A stretch of DNA of 64,000 nt. Origin: Desulfarculales bacterium UBA696 (lineage in GTDB: Bacteria > Desulfobacterota > Syntrophobacteria > Syntrophobacterales > Syntrophobacteraceae). The notes beneath the pieces were generated by a model. That model had not been told where the DNA came from and did not search any database. It saw only the letters and a program-made list of their open reading frames with translations. The position numbers were made by a program, and so were the translations under genes. Positions 54,055-62,782 of the stretch are shown here, in pieces (within the stretch, counting starts at the first letter, position 1; every line of letters starts with the position of its first letter). The stretch covers positions 124,001 to 188,000 of the forward strand of contig DBMO01000002.1 in NCBI GenBank assembly GCA_002298995.1. Direction: 5' to 3'.

Positions 54055-55533
54055 TTATGGTTTCACGGCGGGCTTTCGGGTTACGCGCCACACTACGCCG
54101 GTCCCATGCCGCGGGACGGCTCCAAGCTTGCCGTAGTTAACTACTCCGAAATCCACCACGTAAAGCGAAGTCCCACTCGGGTCAAACCTAGCCGCGACCG
54201 GGCGTTCAAGCCCTCCTGTTCCAAGCCAGGAAGCCGGACCGTTAGCCATGCCCTTATTAACCGCAAAATCATGAATCACGCCGGTTTCAACATTGACCCT
54301 GTAAATTTTGTATCCAACTGGAGAGAGGACCTTTCCAGCGTCGGGGGTGTTGCCAAAAGCGGCGACGAAGGCCTGTCCGAAGTGGCCGAAATCGGGATTT
54401 CGCGAAAAATCAAATCCTGCAATTGAGGCATGGACACCGAGGACCGCGGCTGGACGGGGCGGGACGCGGGCGGGATGTTCGGCCAGCAAGATCCTGGGTG
54501 TGCTTTTTCCCGGCGGCGTATACCGCTCGCCAAAATCTAATCGATTTGGTCCGTGAAAATCAGGCCAGCCGTACCACCTTCCCGGCTCGACCTCCCACAA
54601 CAGGTCGCCGGCTCCGAATACCGGGCGGCTGCCGCGCATTTCGAACTGGTTTTCCGTCACAAATAGCCGACCGGCGGGCGAAAAGGCCATTCCGAAAGGA
54701 TTTCTGAAACCCCAGGCAACGAGTTCGGCCTTTCCACCACCCGGCCAGATCCGCAGCACCGATCCGCTGCAGGGCATCCGCCCGTCGATCACCTGCCCTT
54801 TCCTCGTCTTTTCGCCAAACGGGGAGAAGGCGCCGGTTTGCACCTCGCCCCCGGCTCCCGGCGCCAGAAAGTTTTCCGTCGAGTAGTTCTCGCCGGCAAG
54901 TACAACATCCTGGCAGGGGATATCGTGCTGATCAGGAAATTTGCCAAGCCAACCGGATTTATAATTATCTGCACCAACTATCCCGGAATTCGTGTAGGTG
55001 CCGACAGTGAAGTATATAAATCCGTCCGGCCCGGCCACCGGGCCGTTGGTGTGGTGATCGCCCCGGCTGGGGAGATCACTTATCAGGGGAGTTATCGACC
55101 CATTCCTCTCGATCCGGAGTATGCGCCCTCCCCCGACTTCACCGCCCTCGGCTACATAGAAGGAACCTCGATGGAAAATCACCCCGGTCCAGGGGCCGTT
55201 TTCAGCGCCGGAGGCAACCGTGGTGAGATCACCGTCCCCGGAAACGTTGACGAGACGGGGGGCAGCCGACATTTCCCCCTTGGAATAGCCGGCCTCGGTT
55301 ACATAAATTTCACCCGATTCGTCGAAGGCAATTCCTGTCGGGCAGGTAAGTCCCAGAGCCACTGCTTCTATCCTGTAGCCTTCGGTAAGGGCCACGTCCC
55401 CGGGATTTACATGCCGCACCGGACTGGTAGGGCCGATCTCCCCTCCCATCCTGTGTCCACTTATCTGGTAGCATGCAGACAGGGCAATCGGGAGCAAGAT
55501 CAGAACCCAAATTTTTGCATGGTTCCATCTCAT
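54055..55533 (-). CDS. Glucose/sorbosone dehydrogenase-like beta-propeller lipoprotein
   Basis: A 492-residue lipoprotein (LSAC lipobox, Cys21) with a six-blade beta-propeller of the glucose/sorbosone dehydrogenase (PQQ-type) family. Characteristic segments are ACPTGIAFD-like (LTCPTGIAFDESGEIYVTEAG), GRWYGWPDFHGPN and GFRNPFGMAFSPAGRLFVTEN (quoted in parts). These enzymes oxidise sugars or alcohols in the periplasm, often with PQQ and a cytochrome c, and the cytochrome gene follows. No PQQ synthesis genes are nearby; some members do not use PQQ. Confidence 0.85.
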   Translation of the reverse strand: MRWNHAKIWVLILLPIALSACYQISGHRMGGEIGPTSPVRHVNPGDVALTEGYRIEAVALGLTCPTGIAFDESGEIYVTEAGYSKGEMSAAPRLVNVSGDGDLTTVASGAENGPWTGVIFHRGSFYVAEGGEVGGGRILRIERNGSITPLISDLPSRGDHHTNGPVAGPDGFIYFTVGTYTNSGIVGADNYKSGWLGKFPDQHDIPCQDVVLAGENYSTENFLAPGAGGEVQTGAFSPFGEKTRKGQVIDGRMPCSGSVLRIWPGGGKAELVAWGFRNPFGMAFSPAGRLFVTENQFEMRGSRPVFGAGDLLWEVEPGRWYGWPDFHGPNRLDFGERYTPPGKSTPRILLAEHPARVPPRPAAVLGVHASIAGFDFSRNPDFGHFGQAFVAAFGNTPDAGKVLSPVGYKIYRVNVETGVIHDFAVNKGMANGPASWLGTGGLERPVAARFDPSGTSLYVVDFGVVNYGKLGAVPRHGTGVVWRVTRKPAVKP

Positions 55534-56024
55534 TGCATTCTCCTAAGAACTAAGCCCTGATTCCATTTGCTGAGACGATTGGTTGAGCGGAATAAATCTG
55601 GTCGGCCGACTCGAATCCGTGGCGTGAAAATTGGATTGTTGCCGACAGAAAGCATAGAAGAATCTAATTCCGGTGAGTCTTGGGATCAAGTGCGTCAAGT
55701 TGATCTTGGCGGCCAACAACAAGTATTACTAATATTTTTTCCGTCATGTAAAGTAGTACTTATCTCATCCCATTTTTCCCTTCTAAGCTCTCTAAAAATC
55801 ATTTGAAATTATTAAGTGTTTCTCTTATAGAGATAGTACTTTAAGCAGTCGCACTAATTATGGCCGCGGAATTAATCAGGGGCCGTTCTCTCGTAGTTGC
55901 CGGCGACCTTACCGGTCCCGCTCAATCACCTCAAGGCCCTTAAGTCGTATCCGGAAGCGTTTTCGCTCCCGAATCAAAGCACAAAAGCAGCAAAGTTCAA
56001 ACCCTAAATTCCAGGAGCAGTACC
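55534..56024. other. Long AT-rich intergenic region
   Basis: About 490 bases between divergent genes. The 55680-55870 part is markedly AT-rich compared with flanking genes. It has an inverted pair, agtacttatctc (55755-55766) and gagatagtact (55830-55840), which could form a stem or an operator. No convincing promoter boxes were fixed. A 79-codon frame at 55567-55806 lacks a ribosome site and was not called. Confidence 0.4.
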
Positions 56025-57677
56025 ATGAATCTATCGACCCCGAATTCAAATGATGCCACCCTGACCTTTAACCGCTCGAAATCCGTCGTCCCGACGAGCG
56101 GTCTTTGCTCCAGATGTATTGACGGCTGCCGCGGAAACTGCGAAGTCTTCCGGGCAACTTTCAGGGGCCGCGAGGTAATCTATCCCGGACCCTTCGGAGA
56201 GGTAACGGCAGGAGGGGACAAGAACTACCCGGTGGATTATTCCCACCTGAACATCCAGGGCTACGCGATGGGCGCATCGGGCCTGCCGGCAGGCATTGAG
56301 GCAGGGCCGGATTCGGCGATTTTCCCGGCGGTAAGCACCGAGACCGAATATGGATGGGACATAAAGGTGAAGATGAAAGCCCCCATTTTCACCGGTGCCC
56401 TGGGTTCGACCGAGATCGCCCGCAAGAATTGGGAGCATTTCGCGGTCGGTGCAGCTATCAGCGGGGTTACGCTCGTTTGCGGCGAGAATGTTTGCGGAAT
56501 AGACCCCGGGCTTCAACTGGGCAGGGACAACAAAATCCAGAAATCCCCCGAGATGGACCGCAGGATCGACATCTACAGGCGCTATCACACCGGCTACGGT
56601 GAACTGCTGGTCCAGATGAACGTGGAGGACACGAGGCTTGGGGTTGCAGAGTACGTGATCGACAAGCACGGTCTCGAGACGATAGAACTCAAATGGGGCC
56701 AAGGGGCCAAGTGCATAGGCGGCGAGATCAAGGTAAACAGCATCGAGCGCGCAATCGAGCTTCAGAGGCGCGGCTATATAGTAACGCCCGATCCGTCTGA
56801 CCCGGTCATCCAGGCAGCCTACAAGGATGGGGCGATTAAGGAATTCGAGCGCCACAGCAGGCTCGGATTTGTAAGCGAAGATGGATTCATGGCCGAGGTC
56901 GAGCGCCTCAGAAAGCTCGGCTTTAAGAGAATCACCCTCAAGACCGGCGCCTACGGCCTCCGCGAGCTTGCAATGGCAATCAAGTGGGGCTCAATGGCCA
57001 AAATTGATCTTCTTACCATCGACGGAGCCCCGGGCGGAACGGGCATGAGCCCCTGGAGGATGATGGAGGAATGGGGAGTTCCGAGCATCTACCTGCACTC
57101 GGCCGCCCAGGAGTTCTGCATGAAGTTGGCCGAACGCGGCGAAAGGGCCCCGGATATCGCTTTTGCCGGAGGCTTTTCCAGCGAGGACGGCGTATTCAAG
57201 GCGTTGGCCCTTGGCGCGCCCTTCGTAAAGGCGGTCTGCATGGGAAGAGCTTTAATGATCCCCGGCATGGTCGGCAAGAATATAGCCGATTGGATGTCGA
57301 AAAACGACCTGCCCAAAACAGTCAGCCAGTACGGTTCATCAGTCGAGGAAATATTTATAAACTATGAGGCCGTTAAATCGCAGCTCGGCAATGGAAGCGC
57401 CGCTGAACTGCCGCTCGGCGCACTCGGCATCTACAGCTACGCGGACAAGCTCAAGGTGGGATTGCAGCAGATCATGGCCGGTGCTCGCCGCTTCAACATC
57501 GGAACCATCTCCCGCTCGGACCTGATGTCGCTTACCGACGAATGCACCAGGGTAACCAAAATACCCTACGTAATGGACGCCTACAGGGCCGAAGCCGAAG
57601 CAATTCTCAACGGCTACGGCCTCAACGGGCGCTCGGAGGAAAAGCCGGTCATAGCGAGTATCGCCCGCGCGAGATAG
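56025..57677 (+). CDS. FMN-binding glutamate synthase family protein
   Basis: Resembles the archaeal-type glutamate synthase core (GltB2): an FMN/2-oxoglutarate barrel without the glutaminase domain. The 550 residues begin with a four-cysteine group C28-x2-C31-x3-C35-x3-C39 (LCSRCIDGCRGNCEVF). The barrel holds APIFTGALGSTEIA, KWGQGAKCIGGEIK, DLLTIDGAPGGTGMSP and AGGFSSEDGVFKALALGA. The separate glutaminase and ferredoxin/NADPH subunits are not next to it. It faces a possible regulator gene across a strong palindrome. Glutamate synthase activity is inferred; other FMN oxidoreductases share this fold. Confidence 0.85.
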   Translation: MNLSTPNSNDATLTFNRSKSVVPTSGLCSRCIDGCRGNCEVFRATFRGREVIYPGPFGEVTAGGDKNYPVDYSHLNIQGYAMGASGLPAGIEAGPDSAIFPAVSTETEYGWDIKVKMKAPIFTGALGSTEIARKNWEHFAVGAAISGVTLVCGENVCGIDPGLQLGRDNKIQKSPEMDRRIDIYRRYHTGYGELLVQMNVEDTRLGVAEYVIDKHGLETIELKWGQGAKCIGGEIKVNSIERAIELQRRGYIVTPDPSDPVIQAAYKDGAIKEFERHSRLGFVSEDGFMAEVERLRKLGFKRITLKTGAYGLRELAMAIKWGSMAKIDLLTIDGAPGGTGMSPWRMMEEWGVPSIYLHSAAQEFCMKLAERGERAPDIAFAGGFSSEDGVFKALALGAPFVKAVCMGRALMIPGMVGKNIADWMSKNDLPKTVSQYGSSVEEIFINYEAVKSQLGNGSAAELPLGALGIYSYADKLKVGLQQIMAGARRFNIGTISRSDLMSLTDECTRVTKIPYVMDAYRAEAEAILNGYGLNGRSEEKPVIASIARAR

Positions 57678-57717
57678 CAGCATGGAATAATTTGGTGGAT
57701 TGATTTTTAGTGATACA

Positions 57718-57761
57718 AAACAAACATGGGGCAGGCTGAAAAGCCTGCCCCATGTTTGTTT
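57718..57761. terminator. Perfect 20-bp palindrome, bidirectional terminator
   Basis: Arms 57718-57737 and 57742-57761 pair perfectly over 20 bp with loop gaaa: aaacaaacatg at the base, then the ggggcaggct/agcctgcccc core. The A-rich left and T-rich right ends suit termination on both strands. It lies between the convergent glutamate synthase-like gene (stop 57677) and the regulator gene (stop 57779). The core is shared with 39124 and 43796. Confidence 0.82.
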
Positions 57762-57778
57762 GTGATCTCGAAGGGAAA

Positions 57779-59080
57779 TCAATTCCTTATTTTTATCCAC
57801 AAAAGCCTTGCAGCTTCGGAGCCGGTGCTTTTCCACTGGCTGGGGTTGCTCGATTCGAGAAGGACTACATCGCCGGGCCGCACTGTAAGGACTTCGCTTC
57901 CGATTCTCATCTGAAGCTCCCCCGAGACGAGGTAGCCTATCTCTTCCCCCTTGTGGGTGAAGAAATGCGACGGAAGGGTCTGATCGGCCGGGATCTCTAT
58001 CAGATATGGTTCCCCTTTCGGGTTCAGGTCGGCAGGGACAAGCAGCTTGGCATAGATCGAGCCTTCGGGAAAGGCGGTGATTTTAGTCTCCATTGCCTCC
58101 GAAGCGGGGAAAACCACCCGTTTTCGGACCCGCGAGGTTTCCTGGAAAAATGAGCTAATATCAACCGATAGTATCTCCGCGATCTTCAGCAGAGCTGGAA
58201 TGGACGGATAGATGAGGTTGCTTTCGATCTGAGAAATATTGCTCGGCGTTACGCCAATCATCCTGGCAAGCTCGGTCTGCGAAAGGCCGCACTTGGTGCG
58301 AAGCTCCTTTAGCCTCATCCCAAGGTCGATGCCGGCGCCGGCCCGCTTTTCCTCGTCGAAGAAGATCCCGGAGTCCTTGATCCAGTATGTGTATGGGCGA
58401 TTTAGGCCTTCCATGCTCCGCTTTTCGGCCTTGATGACCGACAGAGAAGTGGTGCCGCGCCTCACCACGAGTTCTACTACCACCTGGGCTATCTGGTTTA
58501 TCTGAGCCCTTGCGCGCTGGGAGTGCGCGGTTTTTTCCATTATCCAGTAGGCAATCGTGTTGAGTTCGTAGAGCCGGGGGCACGCATGTGTGTAGAACCG
58601 CACGATGCTGTCCTCGCCGCCCCATAGTTCCTGCATGCCGGTAAGGCTTTCGAAAACGAATCTAACGTCCTCGGTTTTGCCAGTATGGCAACTGTAGAGG
58701 ACATCCATCAAAGCGTCCATCCTCTGCGGTTCCGAGACTTTTCGAACCTGGCATTTGAGCTGGGGTGCAATTTCTTCGTAGAACTTGACGAATATGGGAG
58801 AGTTACCACCCTTACCCGATGAGAAGCAGTCCAGGATAACAAGCAACGGATTGTCGGCAAGCGGCCCGAGTTTGTCGACCAGGTTGCGGGGAGACCGGTC
58901 AAAGCTGACATAGACGAGCGGCTTTTTCTCGGCCATGGAGATTTCCATGAACTTGAGGCAGAAAGCCGCCGCAAGGCTTCCGGACTCATCCTGCCAGACT
59001 ACGTTGTCTCCGATATAGAGGCCCTCAAGGATTCGATCCAGCCGGGGAACTCCAGAAGTTATGCGACGATTTAGCGCCAT
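57779..59080 (-). CDS. KaiC/RecA-like domain fused to XRE helix-turn-helix and cupin
   Basis: A 433-residue three-part regulator from ATG 59080. Residues 1-240 resemble KaiC/RAD55-like ATPases (RITSGVPRLDRILEG start, LVYVSFDRSP, hydrophobic Walker-B-like strand LLVILDCFS at 79-87), but the P-loop is replaced by GDNVVWQDESGSLAA: no GxxxxGKT, so ATP binding is doubtful. Residues about 255-312 are an XRE helix-turn-helix (LRTKCGLSQTELARMIGVTP). Residues about 365-430 are a cupin (FFTHKGEEIGYLVSGELQM, VRPGDVVLL). It probably senses a small ligand and controls nearby genes, such as the convergent glutamate synthase. A TTG at 59125 would extend it. Confidence 0.85.
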   Translation of the reverse strand: MALNRRITSGVPRLDRILEGLYIGDNVVWQDESGSLAAAFCLKFMEISMAEKKPLVYVSFDRSPRNLVDKLGPLADNPLLVILDCFSSGKGGNSPIFVKFYEEIAPQLKCQVRKVSEPQRMDALMDVLYSCHTGKTEDVRFVFESLTGMQELWGGEDSIVRFYTHACPRLYELNTIAYWIMEKTAHSQRARAQINQIAQVVVELVVRRGTTSLSVIKAEKRSMEGLNRPYTYWIKDSGIFFDEEKRAGAGIDLGMRLKELRTKCGLSQTELARMIGVTPSNISQIESNLIYPSIPALLKIAEILSVDISSFFQETSRVRKRVVFPASEAMETKITAFPEGSIYAKLLVPADLNPKGEPYLIEIPADQTLPSHFFTHKGEEIGYLVSGELQMRIGSEVLTVRPGDVVLLESSNPSQWKSTGSEAARLLWIKIRN

Positions 59081-59506
59081 GTGGGTAGCCTCAAATTTGT
59101 GGGGGGAGCGGTTAGGATCAAGCAAGCTTGAGAGAGGCCCAAGGCTGCTCTTGATGCACGGCGTCCAAAGTAACTGCCAATGTAAGACGGCTTTATCCCG
59201 CGCGCCTTCGGAGGTAATGTTCCCGTGGCCTTTCCCATCTATGCAGTTACTTAAGGCGCATAGCTAAATACAACAAAATGGGGTGATTATAAACTGAAAC
59301 AGCCCCTGTATAAAATACCGGTTGATGTCTTTCCCGCGCAATCGATGTTTTCAAAACAGCTGTTTTAATCTTGGCAAAGTAACGTATTTAGTCCGGGAGT
59401 TCAAGGGCTTGGAAAATGAGGGAAATAACGATTAATAAGGGCATGTGTGTACTGTATTATTACCCGCCGCATTAAGGGGCAGCATGACATGAAATGTAAA
59501 ATTTTG
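59081..59506. other. Intergenic with 10-bp inverted repeat upstream of regulator
   Basis: About 425 bases. aagtaactgc (59168-59177) and its inverse gcagttactt (59243-59252) form a perfect 10-bp pair 65 bases apart, in the leader or promoter region of the regulator gene; a third partial aaagtaacg lies near 59374. They may be operator sites or a stem. No gene seen. Confidence 0.4.
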
Positions 59507-59695
59507 TTAAGTTCCGGCGCCGTTTCCCTTCTGCCTAAGTTCGAGCGCCCAGCGGATAAGGTCCCGGGCTTCCATGGGATAGCCCGATTCATGCATAAGG
59601 CGCGCCTCATCTTCGAGATGCCCCGCAATCTCACTTGGTTCGGGATTGCTGCTCGATATGACCTTCCTCGACCTGTTGTAGATCTCTTCAGCCAT
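59507..59695 (-). CDS. Small hypothetical protein
   Basis: Sixty-two residues from ATG 59695, preceded by gcgggggtcggcga. The sequence MAEEIYNRSRKVISSSN with ARLMHESGYPMEARDLIRWAL looks like a helical soluble protein. No family recognised. It stands alone; coding is supported by the ribosome site and by plausible amphipathic helices only. Confidence 0.45.
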   Translation of the reverse strand: MAEEIYNRSRKVISSSNPEPSEIAGHLEDEARLMHESGYPMEARDLIRWALELRQKGNGAGT

Positions 59696-59952
59696 TCGCC
59701 GACCCCCGCAAAAACACATTTAATAAGTGTTATCCGTAACTTACCTGGCAGAATCACGGGACGTGGGAAATAGCCTCTCCGCGCCCCGGCTTATTGAGGC
59801 TAAATATAAATCATACTGGATTAGTACGTCAATTTTTTATTGTGACTATTAAATACTCGCTGTCGCCACGGAAAGAAATGACGGCGCAGCAGGTCTTTGA
59901 AGCGGTAATTAGCTTATTTTATAGGAAATCTCGTTTTTGGGAGGCAAAAACA

Positions 59953-60210
59953 ATGCATCTTGGCAGGATTGCGAAAACAGGGTTGTTCCTGGCGGCAGTG
60001 TTGCTTATCGCCGGCTGTGTCGGCACCTACGGTTATGACTACGACTACGGGTATTATGGCCAAGGCCATCCCTACTACGATTATGGCTACTATAACAGAC
60101 CCTACGAAACACCTTTTGCTTTCGGCTCCGTCGCTCCACACAGGGATTTTGATTACGGCCGGTTTCGCCGCGGTGACCGGGACTGGGACCGGCACCGGTG
60201 GCCAGGCTAG
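59953..60210 (+). CDS. Small Tyr/Gly/Asp-rich lipoprotein
   Basis: Eighty-five residues from ATG 59953 with gggagg (59938-59943) upstream. Signal peptide TGLFLAAVLLIAGC with a canonical lipobox, Cys22. The mature part is low-complexity: GYDYDYGYYGQGHPYYDYGY, then a basic-acidic RRGDRDWDRHRW end. Such proteins are common in deltaproteobacteria and have no assigned function; an outer-membrane location is inferred. A longer frame from 59794 is not supported. Confidence 0.78.
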   Translation: MHLGRIAKTGLFLAAVLLIAGCVGTYGYDYDYGYYGQGHPYYDYGYYNRPYETPFAFGSVAPHRDFDYGRFRRGDRDWDRHRWPG

Positions 60211-60433
60211 AGGCAGGAGTTGAGGGGAAAGGCGCTTCAGGGGCCAAGAGCATTAGCACGGCTGAGCGATTGATGCCATGGAGGGTGGAATGCAGGAAGA
60301 CGGGCACTCACTTTGTAGCTGAATCCCACTAAGATACTCGTCCGTTTTATACATGCTCCGAGCCTTCCAGGACCCGTTCGAACAAGGACCCGACGCCCAT
60401 CCCGTGGGCGGGAGAAAAGTGCACCCGCTATCA

Positions 60434-61141
60434 CTAGAAATGGAGACATTCGCCGTTTTTCTTCAGCCACTTTCTCCGCTCGGCGTAGTCGGGGATGAAT
60501 GATGCCACAAGCTTCCAGTATTCCGGCGAATGGTTTTGATGAACCAGGTGGCAGAATTCGTGGACTATCAGGTAATCGAGAACGGGTTCGGGCGCCATTA
60601 TAATGTTCCAGGCCAAGCTGACCGTGCCGCGATTCGAGCAGCTTCCCCACCTGCTCCGCAAACCCTTTATTGTAAGGGTGCGGGGGGATACACCGATTTG
60701 GCCGGCATAGTGCAAACCCCGCTCTTTTATCTTGACAAGTGCCTGGCCGGTATACCACCTGACCAGAAATCCCCTCACCTCCTGGCCGGGAAGGCTGGTT
60801 GGGCTGTCTGACGGAAGGCAGACAACGATGCTGCTGTTTTCCTGGTAGACCCCGGACCTGCGGGAAGCCGGCTCCACTTTGAGCGTGTATTCAGTTCCCA
60901 GCAGGAGCAACTTCTCTCCGGTAACGAAGCGTCTTTCGGGGGAGTTTTTTGCCTCTTTCAGGTTGATTTCAATTCTCTTATGAATCCAATCCTGTTTTTC
61001 CTCGACAAAGCGCACTATCTCCTTTTTCGACACCCGCTCCGGCGCTGCCACAATGATCCTGTTGTCCGGATATATGCAGATCGAGAGCGTCTTTCTGCGG
61101 GAACTTTTCCTGATCTGAAAATCGAAATCGATCATTTCCAA
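60434..61141 (-). CDS. YgjP-like metal-dependent hydrolase (DUF45)
   Basis: A 235-residue putative zinc metallopeptidase. The WG-type motif LRSRWGSCSNRGTVSLAW (about residue 160) leads into the zinc motif VHEFCHLVHQNHSPEYW, with HExxH and the downstream His. N-terminal IRKSSRRKTLSICIYPDN is typical of the YgjP/DUF45 family, related to SprT and to proteins encoded beside type I restriction systems. None of these is nearby. It is a single gene. Confidence 0.9.
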   Translation of the reverse strand: MEMIDFDFQIRKSSRRKTLSICIYPDNRIIVAAPERVSKKEIVRFVEEKQDWIHKRIEINLKEAKNSPERRFVTGEKLLLLGTEYTLKVEPASRRSGVYQENSSIVVCLPSDSPTSLPGQEVRGFLVRWYTGQALVKIKERGLHYAGQIGVSPRTLTIKGLRSRWGSCSNRGTVSLAWNIIMAPEPVLDYLIVHEFCHLVHQNHSPEYWKLVASFIPDYAERRKWLKKNGECLHF

Positions 61142-61229
61142 TCCTTGGACGAAACGCGTTATAATCTATCCGGTTGGGGATACTAGCCGTTTTGCAGTTG
61201 CGTTTAAAGCCCCTTGGGGTGTATTTCGG

Positions 61230-61262
61230 CAATTCCGGTTCGAATCCGGCTCCCGCCCCCAA
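61230..61262 (+). other. tRNA-like 3' fragment (T-arm and acceptor strand)
   Basis: Contains a T-arm, tccggttcgaatccggc (61234-61250; loop ttcgaat, 4 bp of stem), followed by an acceptor-like tcccgcc-c-cca ending at 61261. No matching 5' acceptor strand (ggcggga), D-arm or anticodon arm lies upstream, so it is not a full tRNA. It may be a remnant from integration at a tRNA 3' end, or chance. Confidence 0.35.
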
Positions 61263-61447
61263 GTATAACGAGCACTTAAAAGATTCTGGCTAAATTGTTT
61301 CGCTTAGAGTATTATTTTCCGCGAAATCGTTTCCATCCTGGTTAACCTGTCATCTTCCGTTCATTTGAGCGGCAGACAGAGCCGGAAAAAACAATCCCTG
61401 TATACAGGAGATTTCTGAGGCCTTTTTTTGCCCCGGAAAGGGAAGGC

Positions 61448-62686
61448 ATGTCTTCTTATTTGTACCAGACAGATCCGGAAATAGCCGAAGTCATTCAGGA
61501 AGAAGAAAAACGCCAGAAAGGCAGGCTTGAACTCATTGCTTCGGAAAACTTCGTTAGCCCCGCGGTGCGTGAGGCACAGGGGTCCGTCCTGACAAACAAG
61601 TACGCCGAGGGGTACCCCGGAAAAAGATATTACGGCGGGTGCGAATTTGTGGACGTGGCGGAAAAACTTGCTCAGGAGCGGGCAAGAAAACTCTTCCACG
61701 CCGATTATGTGAATGTTCAGCCCCATTCCGGGTCGCAGGCCAATATGGCCGTGCTCTTCAGCGTGCTCCAGCCCGGAGACCTCATACTGGGCATGGACCT
61801 GAGGCAGGGCGGACATCTTACTCATGGAAGCCCGGTAAGCTTTTCGGGGCGGTTGTTTCGGGTCGTGTCCTACGGCGTAAGGCGTGATACCGAGGAAATC
61901 GACTACGACGAATTGGAATCGATAGCTCTCGAATACCGGCCAAAGCTCATCATAGCGGGGGCGAGCGCCTATCCGCGAATCATCCACTTCGAGCGTTTCC
62001 GCCAGATCGCAAAAAAGATAAGCGCGTACCTGCTGGTGGACATGGCCCACATTGCGGGGCTGGTCAGTGCCGGGTTGCACCCCAATCCCGTCCCGATCGC
62101 GGATTTCGTGACATCGACCACTCACAAGACGCTGCGGGGACCCCGGGGCGGCATGATCCTGTCCCACGCATCGTATAGCAAAACGCTCGACAGCCAAATA
62201 TTTCCTGGAATACAGGGCGGTCCTTTGATGCACGTCATCGCCGCCAAGGCGGTGGCCTTCCAGGAGGCGCTCCAGCCCAACTTCAAGGAGTACCAGGAAA
62301 GGACTGTGGCTAACAGCAAGCGTCTGGCCGGGGAACTATCCTCGCGGGGATACAGGCTGGTATCAGGCGGCACCGACAACCACCTCCTACTGGTAGACTT
62401 GCGATCGCGAGGAATTACCGGGAAGATAGCCGAACAGACCCTGGACCTTGCCGGAATAACTGTAAACAAAAACGCCATTCCCTTCGACCCCGAGAAGCCC
62501 AGCATTACGAGCGGCATCAGGATTGGAACGCCGGCGGTTACGACCCGCGGCATGAGGCCGGAGGACATGGTAACCATAGCGTCATTTATTAACCGGGCCC
62601 TCCAATCCGCACAAAATGAGGCGGCCCTGGCCGGGCTGAGGGCGGAAGTGGCCGAGTTCTGCTCGGGATTTTCACTATATGTATGA
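61448..62686 (+). CDS. glyA: Serine hydroxymethyltransferase
   Basis: PLP enzyme converting serine and tetrahydrofolate to glycine and methylene-tetrahydrofolate. The 412 residues are normal length. Conserved: ELIASENFVSPAV, EGYPGKRYYGGCEFVD (in parts), the PLP lysine in STTHKTLRGPRGG and PSITSGIRIGTPA. The ATG at 61448 follows gggaagg. ribD starts about 100 bp after it; a tataat at 62736-62741 in between could be an internal promoter. Confidence 0.97.
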   Translation: MSSYLYQTDPEIAEVIQEEEKRQKGRLELIASENFVSPAVREAQGSVLTNKYAEGYPGKRYYGGCEFVDVAEKLAQERARKLFHADYVNVQPHSGSQANMAVLFSVLQPGDLILGMDLRQGGHLTHGSPVSFSGRLFRVVSYGVRRDTEEIDYDELESIALEYRPKLIIAGASAYPRIIHFERFRQIAKKISAYLLVDMAHIAGLVSAGLHPNPVPIADFVTSTTHKTLRGPRGGMILSHASYSKTLDSQIFPGIQGGPLMHVIAAKAVAFQEALQPNFKEYQERTVANSKRLAGELSSRGYRLVSGGTDNHLLLVDLRSRGITGKIAEQTLDLAGITVNKNAIPFDPEKPSITSGIRIGTPAVTTRGMRPEDMVTIASFINRALQSAQNEAALAGLRAEVAEFCSGFSLYV

Positions 62687-62782
62687 TCCCATGGGCTAGT
62701 CCGAACCGGCCGTGGTTTTCGACCCGGCAAACCGGTATAATAAGGGGTGGCAAGATGCCGCCCCTGTTTTTTAGGAACATCG

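Noticed and set aside
55567..55806. 79-codon plus-strand frame in the AT-rich gap
   Set aside because: No Shine-Dalgarno and no similarity pattern; the C-terminal part follows AT-rich non-coding composition.
61170..61262. Complete tRNA or tmRNA gene
   Set aside because: The T-arm is convincing but no acceptor 5' strand, D-arm or anticodon arm pairs upstream, and there is too little room for tmRNA.
62736..62741. Promoter for ribD (tataat)
   Set aside because: The -10 is perfect but no acceptable -35 lies 15-19 bases upstream; kept only as a remark under glyA.
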